64,000 bases of DNA, from positions 1 to 64,000 of the forward strand of contig JAQFVV010007208.1 of assembly GCA_028023455.1 (NCBI GenBank), in the 5' to 3' direction. Numbering within the stretch: position 1 is the stretch's first letter; each line of letters starts with the position of its first letter. Under the pieces are notes generated by a model that ran no database searches, was not told the DNA's origin, and saw only the letters and a program-made list of their open reading frames with translations. Below are positions 57,955 to 64,000 of this stretch, in pieces. The stretch is from Epiperipatus broadwayi. Taxonomy: Eukaryota > Onychophora > Udeonychophora > Euonychophora > Peripatidae. Position numbers and translations under genes: made by a program.

Positions 57955-60127
57955 TATAATGATCCAGAGAAGGAGCTTAACATAATCTGCACTACAGGGT
58001 GCCATCTAGGCATTTGAAACTAAAAAAATTTATAAAGTAGGCAGATACGTAAGTCAAAAAAAAAAAAATTTTATTTTATATATTTTGATTCCGGTCGTTA
58101 CCCCATTGTCACTAGGTCAATGGAACAGCAGAGATTTATATTTACAATAAATTCTTATCTAAGAATATTTTAAAAAAAGAATAAAATAAGCCACTGCCAG
58201 TAATTAACATACAAACATTTATTTATGCACATATATATAAAATTTAACATTTTTATTTTAGTATGTTTATTTTAGATTTTAATTTGATTTTAGAATTTAA
58301 ATTTACATTTTAATTTTTATAATATTATAAGTTTACATTTAATTAAGTTCGCACAGATGGATTTATGAAAGTTTGTTTTATACTGTTGAGTATAGATCAG
58401 TTACATAGATTACATGGTTAAAACATTTCAAAATAAACATAACCGATCAAAATACAAAGTCATTGATAAAGTCAATTGCAGAGGGAAATTTATAAGAACC
58501 CAATAGCATTCATCATAAGATGCCGCAAGACACCAATAACATAAAAGACATCTGACATAAATACATCTTAGATAATCACCGTAAGGTATCAGTATTTACC
58601 AAATGTGTATATATTTTGATCAAATATGAAAACCAAAAACAGAATTAACCGGTAATGAACCCATGCAAGCGTCTATACCCAACCTAAATTTAATGCATTT
58701 TTATTTAGAGTGTCGAGTATAAATAGACTACATAGATTTGCATTTGAAAAGAAAATATTCTTTCCCTTATTTAACCTTAGGCCAAAAGTTCGCAGTCAGA
58801 CTGGTGCCAATCCATCTATGTATTCAATGTAACATGAAAATACAACAACACAAAATACTATACTGTCAGGAATGTATATCTGAACAGTAAGTAGAGTTAG
58901 AGAAGACATTGTCTCTCCACCAACAGGAATGCTACATCTGTTGGTGAGTAGAACAATAAACAAAAAACTCCATAGGAATGGACTGCGGTCCTTTGCTGAC
59001 TTACAAACCCATCCATAGGCAAACAGAAGGTGTGTGGTGTATATGTACAATCCTGCCCATAGCAGATCTCATACTACATCTACTAATTACACAAATATAT
59101 TCAATCGATTGAGCTAATTCAACTACGAAATGAATAACCTAAGATTACCCTCCCTTAACTTATATATATATAACTTTACAAATCTATATAGCCATTCACG
59201 CCCGACTTAAATTTAACATTTATATAACTAGTTTAATGAAAAACAGAAATCATAATAAAACTTAAAGAACAAATAAATAAATAAATGGAAATGATTTTAC
59301 AAAAGAAATACATTAAATAAAACTATAACTAATCAATAAATAACGTTGGTCAGATAGGATTCTATTTCTTATAAATTAAAGACTGAGAAAGTTTATATTT
59401 TAAAGTTCTTAGTGTTTCAAAATGTTTTTAAAGTTCTTACGATTTTTAAAATGTTCCTCTTTATCCATTGCATGCCGTTTGAAATCCACGTTAAATCCCC
59501 CGATGATCCTGCTGTCCTCAGTATAAGAAAAGCGATGTTTCATTTCTTTTTTTTAACTACTGAAGGAATTGAAGACTGCATCTTTTCAATCCCTTTGTCT
59601 TCAACTCTGCACTAACACATATTGTCACATCTCATCATAATCTATTATTCCACTCACTTTTTATAGTAGCCTTTCAGATCCAGTGGACATTACATCACGA
59701 TGATGTAATGGTCCTTTCGCTGAGGTTTGATTTCATTGTTTTTCATTCATTGGCTATTAGTTTCTATTGTTTTCCTATTTGACCGATGCTTATACATTTA
59801 AATGCCCAAGGCTAGTTTACATTTGACTAATTAAATTAATCATTTCAATTTTTTCAATAACATTAATTAATTTGTTGTGTACAAACTTAGATATATTTTT
59901 ATCTTTAAATCTTTACTGACAATTTAGTTTTAAAATACTTTTTTTTTTTTTAATAAAGTTTTATTTTAATAATTTTTTTTCATCTGTGCGATTATATAGA
60001 TACGAGTTTAGTATAGAATTTTAATTTTCAATTTTTAATTCTTAAAAAAAAAAGTTTTATTTGCGAACTTTTATTTTTTTCATGTTTACTAATAAAAAAC
60101 AATGTAACAACATCTGTGCCCATTACA
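57955..60127. repeat. LTR-like direct repeat, left copy (~2.17 kb)
   Basis: The sequence matches 60821-63002 over its full length at high identity by eye. The inferred ends are TATAATGATCC (from an original TGTAACGATC-like start) and CCCATTACA, so the pair TGTAAC...GTTACA gives the short inverted tips of LTRs. (TA)n flanks the outer side. Two short open frames (58796-59050 minus, 59412-59615 plus) are present in both copies. No polymerase or capsid protein is encoded. An ancient segmental duplication is the alternative. Confidence 0.7.
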
Positions 60128-60820
60128 TATCAGTAAACTTGCTTAAAAAAATTTTTTTTACTTAGGGTTAGTAATTACGGTACACGATTAACAAAATTTA
60201 CAAACATTCGGTTAGTATAAAGACTATATACAAAAAAAAATGTTTACTATCGCTTTCCTAAGGACCATTTATGTCTACGCCTCCTCCCCCCCAAGCGTTC
60301 TATTTTTTTATACATTTTATTTTTACACATGGCATGACAAACAAGTTATTTATTTAGGAAGGTTGCATTGAAGTAAATACGTTTTGAAAGATAATGGGTT
60401 TATACGTGTATATTTGCAGCACAATTATAAATACCACCAACTTTTTTATGACTGATTGAAATGCTTACATAGGATTACACTGAAGTAAATTCCCAAACAG
60501 TACTCATCGTAAGGTACTACATTTACGATCATAAACTTACATGGCTGTGCACGCCTATACACGTTAAAGCATAATATATATTAACAAACAAAAAAAAACA
60601 TATTAATTGCAATCTTTTGACTTTCTTTTTAACAAAATACAATTTAAAATTATTAATACTTTCTCATGTTTAATATATGTGCAATTTCTTTTTGGCAGTG
60701 CTTTTATAAGATTTAAAGTATCTGACTTTATGTAAACAGATAAACATATTTCATTTTGAAAAAAAAATTGCTCAGGGTATTCGTGGATTATTAAAGATCA
60801 GCCCAAGTTGGGTAGCCAGT
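60128..60820. other. Internal segment between the LTR-like repeats
   Basis: About 690 bp without an open frame. I see no tRNA-complementary primer site after 60127 and no purine tract before 60821, so if this is an LTR element it is a non-autonomous derivative with its core deleted. Confidence 0.5.
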
Positions 60821-63002
60821 TATAACGATCTGGAGAAGGAACTTAACGTCATCTGCACCACAGGGCACCATCTAGGCATTTGAACCTAGAAAAAGTTATA
60901 AAGTAGGCAGATACTCAAGTAAAAAAAAAACAACAATTTTTTTTATTTTATATATTTTGATTCTGGTCATTAGCTCATTGTCACTAGCTCAATGGAACAG
61001 CAGAGATTTATATTTACAATAAATTCTTATCTAAGAATATTTTAAAAAAAGAATAAAATAAGCCACTGCCAGTAATTAACATACAAACATTTATTTATGC
61101 ACATATATATAAAATTTAACATTTTTATTTTAGTATGTTTATTTTAGATTTTAATTTGATTTTAGAATTTAAATTTACATTTTAATTTTTATAATATTAT
61201 AAGTTTACATTTAATTAAGTTCACACAGATGGATTTATGAAAGTTTGTTTTATACTGTTGAGTATAGATCGGTTACATAGATTACATGGTTAAAAACATT
61301 TCAAAATAAACATAACCGATCAAAATACAAAGTCATTGATAAAGTCAATTGCAGAGGGAAATTTATAAGAACCCAATAGCATTCATCATAAGATGCCACA
61401 AGACACCAATAACTTAAAAGACATCTGACATAAATACATCTTAGATACTCACCGTAAGGTATCAGTATTTACTGAATGTGTATATATTTTGATCAAATAT
61501 GAAAACCAAAAACATAAGTAACCGGTAACGAACCCATGCAAGCATCTATACCCAACCTAAATTTAATGCATTTTTATTTAGAGTGTCGAGTATGAATAGA
61601 CTACATAGATTTGCATTTGAAAAGAAAATATTCTTTCCCTTATTTAACCCTAGGCCCAAAGTTCGCAGTCAGACCGGTGCCAATCCATCTGATACATTTA
61701 TGTATTCAATGTAGCATGAAAATACGACAACACAAAATACTATACTGTCAGGAATGTACATCTGAACAGTAAGTAGAGTTAGAGAAGACATTGTCTCTCC
61801 ACCAACAGGAATGCTACATCTGTTGGTGAGTAGAACAATAAACAAAAAACCCCATAGGAATGGACTGCGGTCCTTTGCCAACTTACAAACCCATCCATAG
61901 GCAAACAGAAGGTGTGTGGTGTATATGTGCAATCCTTCCCATAGCGGATCTCATACTACATTTACTAATTACATAAATATATCCAATCCACTGAGCTAAT
62001 TCAACTATGAAACGAATAACCTAAGATTACCCTCCCGTAACTTATATATATATAACTTTACAAATCTATATAGCCATTCATGCCCAACTTAAATTTAACA
62101 TTTATATAACTAGTTTAACAAAAAACAGAAATCATAATAAAACTTAAAGAACAAATAAGTAAATAAATGGAAATGATTTTACAAAAGAAATACATTAAAT
62201 AAAATTATAACTAATCAATAAATAACATTGGTCAGATAGGATTCTATTTCTTATAAATTAAAGACTGAGAAAGTTTATATTTTAAAGTTCTTAGTGTTTC
62301 AAAATATTTTTAAAGTTGTTACGATTTTTAAAATGTTCCTCTTTATCCATTGCATGCTGTTTGGAATCCACGTTAAATCCCCCAATGAGCCTGTTGTTCT
62401 CAGTATAAGAAAAGCGATGTTTCATTTCTTTTTTTTAACTACTGAAGGGATTGAAGAGTGCGTCTTTTCCCTTCTTCTTCCACTCTGCACTTACACATAT
62501 TGTCACATCTCGTCATAATCTATTATTCCACTCACTTTTTATAGTAGCCTTTCAGATCCAGTGGACATTACGTCACAATGATGTGATGGTCCCTTCGCAG
62601 AGGTCCGATTTCTTTGTTTTTCATTCATTGGCTATTTCTATTGTTTTCCTATTTGACCGATGCTTATACATTTAAATGCCCAAGGCTAGTTTACATTTGA
62701 CTAATTAAATTAATCATTTCCATTTTTTCAATAACATTAATTAATTTGTTGTGTACAAACTTAGATATATTTTTATCTTTAAATCTTTACTGACAATTTA
62801 GTTTTAAAATACTTTTTCTTTTTTTTAATAAAGTTTTATTTTAATAATTTTTTTCATCTGTGCGATTATATAGATACGAGTTTAGTATAGAATTTTAATT
62901 TTCAATTTTTAATTTTTTAAAAAAAAAGTTTTATTTGCGAACTTTTATTTTTTTCATATTTACTAATAAAAAAACAATGTAACGATGTCTGTGCCTGTTA
63001 CA
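60821..63002. repeat. LTR-like direct repeat, right copy (~2.18 kb)
   Basis: This starts TATAACGATCTGG and ends GCCTGTTACA, followed by (TA)n. Differences from the left copy are mostly single substitutions and small indels, including a 9-bp in-frame insertion (GATACATTT) in the shared minus-strand open frame (61669-61932) and a few lost bases elsewhere. Confidence 0.7.
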
Positions 63003-63179
63003 ATATATATATGGTTACTACTAATTTAATTTTATAATATTTTTTAATATATTGTAAATGAAAGTAGCAAACATATATTATAAAATAAAAACAAGAATAA
63101 TTTTTTAAATCTAAATTCAAAAATTTGGGCAAACAAAGCTTCAGCTATTTTCTTTCTCATTTTTAATATATCAGAATAT

Positions 63180-63430
63180 CATCATCATCATTATCAATTT
63201 ATTGCAGGATGAAGGTCAATCCAAGTTCAATCCATCTTCTCAGATCTTTAGCTTCTCCATATCACCTCTGCACGTTTTTTTATTTCATCCATCCATTTCA
63301 CATGTGGTCTCTTTCTGGGTTTTTTACAATCTCTTGGAATCAAGTTTAAGATTTCAATTGTCCACCTATTATCATGTCTTCTAGCAATATGTCCAGCCCA
63401 ACTCCACTAAAATCTTTTAATTTTTTCAAT
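63180..63430 (-). pseudogene. RTE LINE 3' fragment with (ATC)n tail
   Basis: The minus strand repeats the C-terminal end of the RTE at about 53230-53475. It includes the segments for WAGHIARR, KRPHVRWMDEI-like and the sequence CCTTCATCCTGCA near the stop. Its tail on the minus strand is GATAATGATGATGATGAT, the same trinucleotide as the copy at 53.5 kb. Only about 240 bp remain, so it is a strongly 5'-truncated insertion. Confidence 0.85.
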
Positions 63431-63741
63431 TTTTAATTTTGTAATTTTTCTTTTTTAATTTTTTATCAGAATATACCAATTGGAAAACATAAATTTTTGA
63501 AGCGTTTTGAGATTCATATTTAGAATTTATTATTATTTATTATTATATAATAGTAATTAATCAAGTATTAGGTTTTCAGTATGATTTTTGACTGCAGTTT
63601 ATCACATTATAAATTAACAGTATAAAAATTTCAGACCACTTTCTCTTATTATATATAAATTTTAAAAAGAATTATCACAGAGATGGATTAAGGATCAAAA
63701 TATCTGAATCTCTACATTAGAATTATTATAAATATTTCTTA

Positions 63742-63820
<79 letters not shown>

Positions 63821-64000
63821 AATTATTTATTTATACAGCACAGTATCTATCCAATTAAGTATTTCAGATGAAAATCAATCTTCACACATGCACAGTTTAA
63901 TTTTGAATGTATGAATTTATGCATACTTACCCATAAGTAAAAAGTTTTAAAAGAACAAATAAGCCATTTGTTCTTAGAGCTTATCTATATGTAAGCCAAT
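63431..64000. other. AT-rich spacer with a (TA)n tract
   Basis: (TA)n occupies about 63744-63816 and ends in CGATAATTATT. No gene is seen. Confidence 0.6.

Noticed and set aside
58796-59050. Open frame in the LTR-like repeat as an envelope or gag gene
   Set aside because: At 84 codons it is too short, and no motif of any retroviral or retrotransposon protein is visible.

Overview
The window looks like nuclear DNA of an invertebrate animal. It is strongly AT-rich (about three quarters A+T by eye) and dense in (TA)n, (TAT)n and (TCTA)n microsatellites. It carries animal-type retroelements: Penelope-like elements with GIY-YIG endonuclease, an RTE-type LINE, and a second LINE with apurinic endonuclease and a C-terminal zinc finger. 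I cannot name the species. Nothing is bacterial: there are no operons, and the open frames are exons or transposon relics.

Layout. 1-2.1 kb is AT-rich spacer. 2.1-8.0 kb holds a decayed minus-strand LINE (ORF1 then ORF2) between two compound trinucleotide microsatellites. 8.7-13.5 kb is a 1.7-kb direct repeat around a ~105-bp minisatellite. 13.5-25 kb is spacer with one Penelope remnant (20.4-21.1 kb) and several unrecognised candidate host exons. 25.6-26.5 kb is a TCTA array. At 26.8-27.0 kb, minus strand, lies the only host exon I recognise: the last exon of a Tctex1-type dynein light chain gene. 28.1-29.6 kb has a promoter-like CCAAT/TATA cluster and two phase-compatible candidate plus-strand exons. 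33.5-41.0 kb is a head-to-head pair of Penelope elements, one split by a 3.2-kb tandem array of a 409-bp unit. 44.3-47.5 kb has a MITE, a pogo-like DNA transposon and a second head-to-head Penelope pair. 47.65-48.2 kb is 1.3 copies of a related 435-bp unit. 52-57.2 kb has two RTE copies, tRNA-like sequences and another Penelope 3' end. 58-63 kb is a pair of 2.2-kb LTR-like direct repeats. A third RTE 3' end lies at 63.2-63.4 kb.

The main discovery is that both tandem units (409 bp and 435 bp) carry a complete hammerhead ribozyme motif. The catalytic core is the same in both. All three helices differ in sequence but keep their pairing, which is covariation between two diverged subfamilies. Stem III is very short and palindromic in each, as in animal type I hammerheads thought to cleave as dimers. 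Tandem hammerhead monomers of a few hundred bases match animal retrozymes: small non-autonomous retroelements that spread through self-cleaved circular RNA. Both arrays sit between (TA)n tracts. The larger one interrupts a Penelope element exactly at a TA tract in its endonuclease linker, and the opposite Penelope copy still shows the unoccupied site. The window therefore holds both a retrozyme-like family and the retroelement class proposed to mobilise it.

Limits: no folding, database search or alignment could be run. All boundaries were read by eye.
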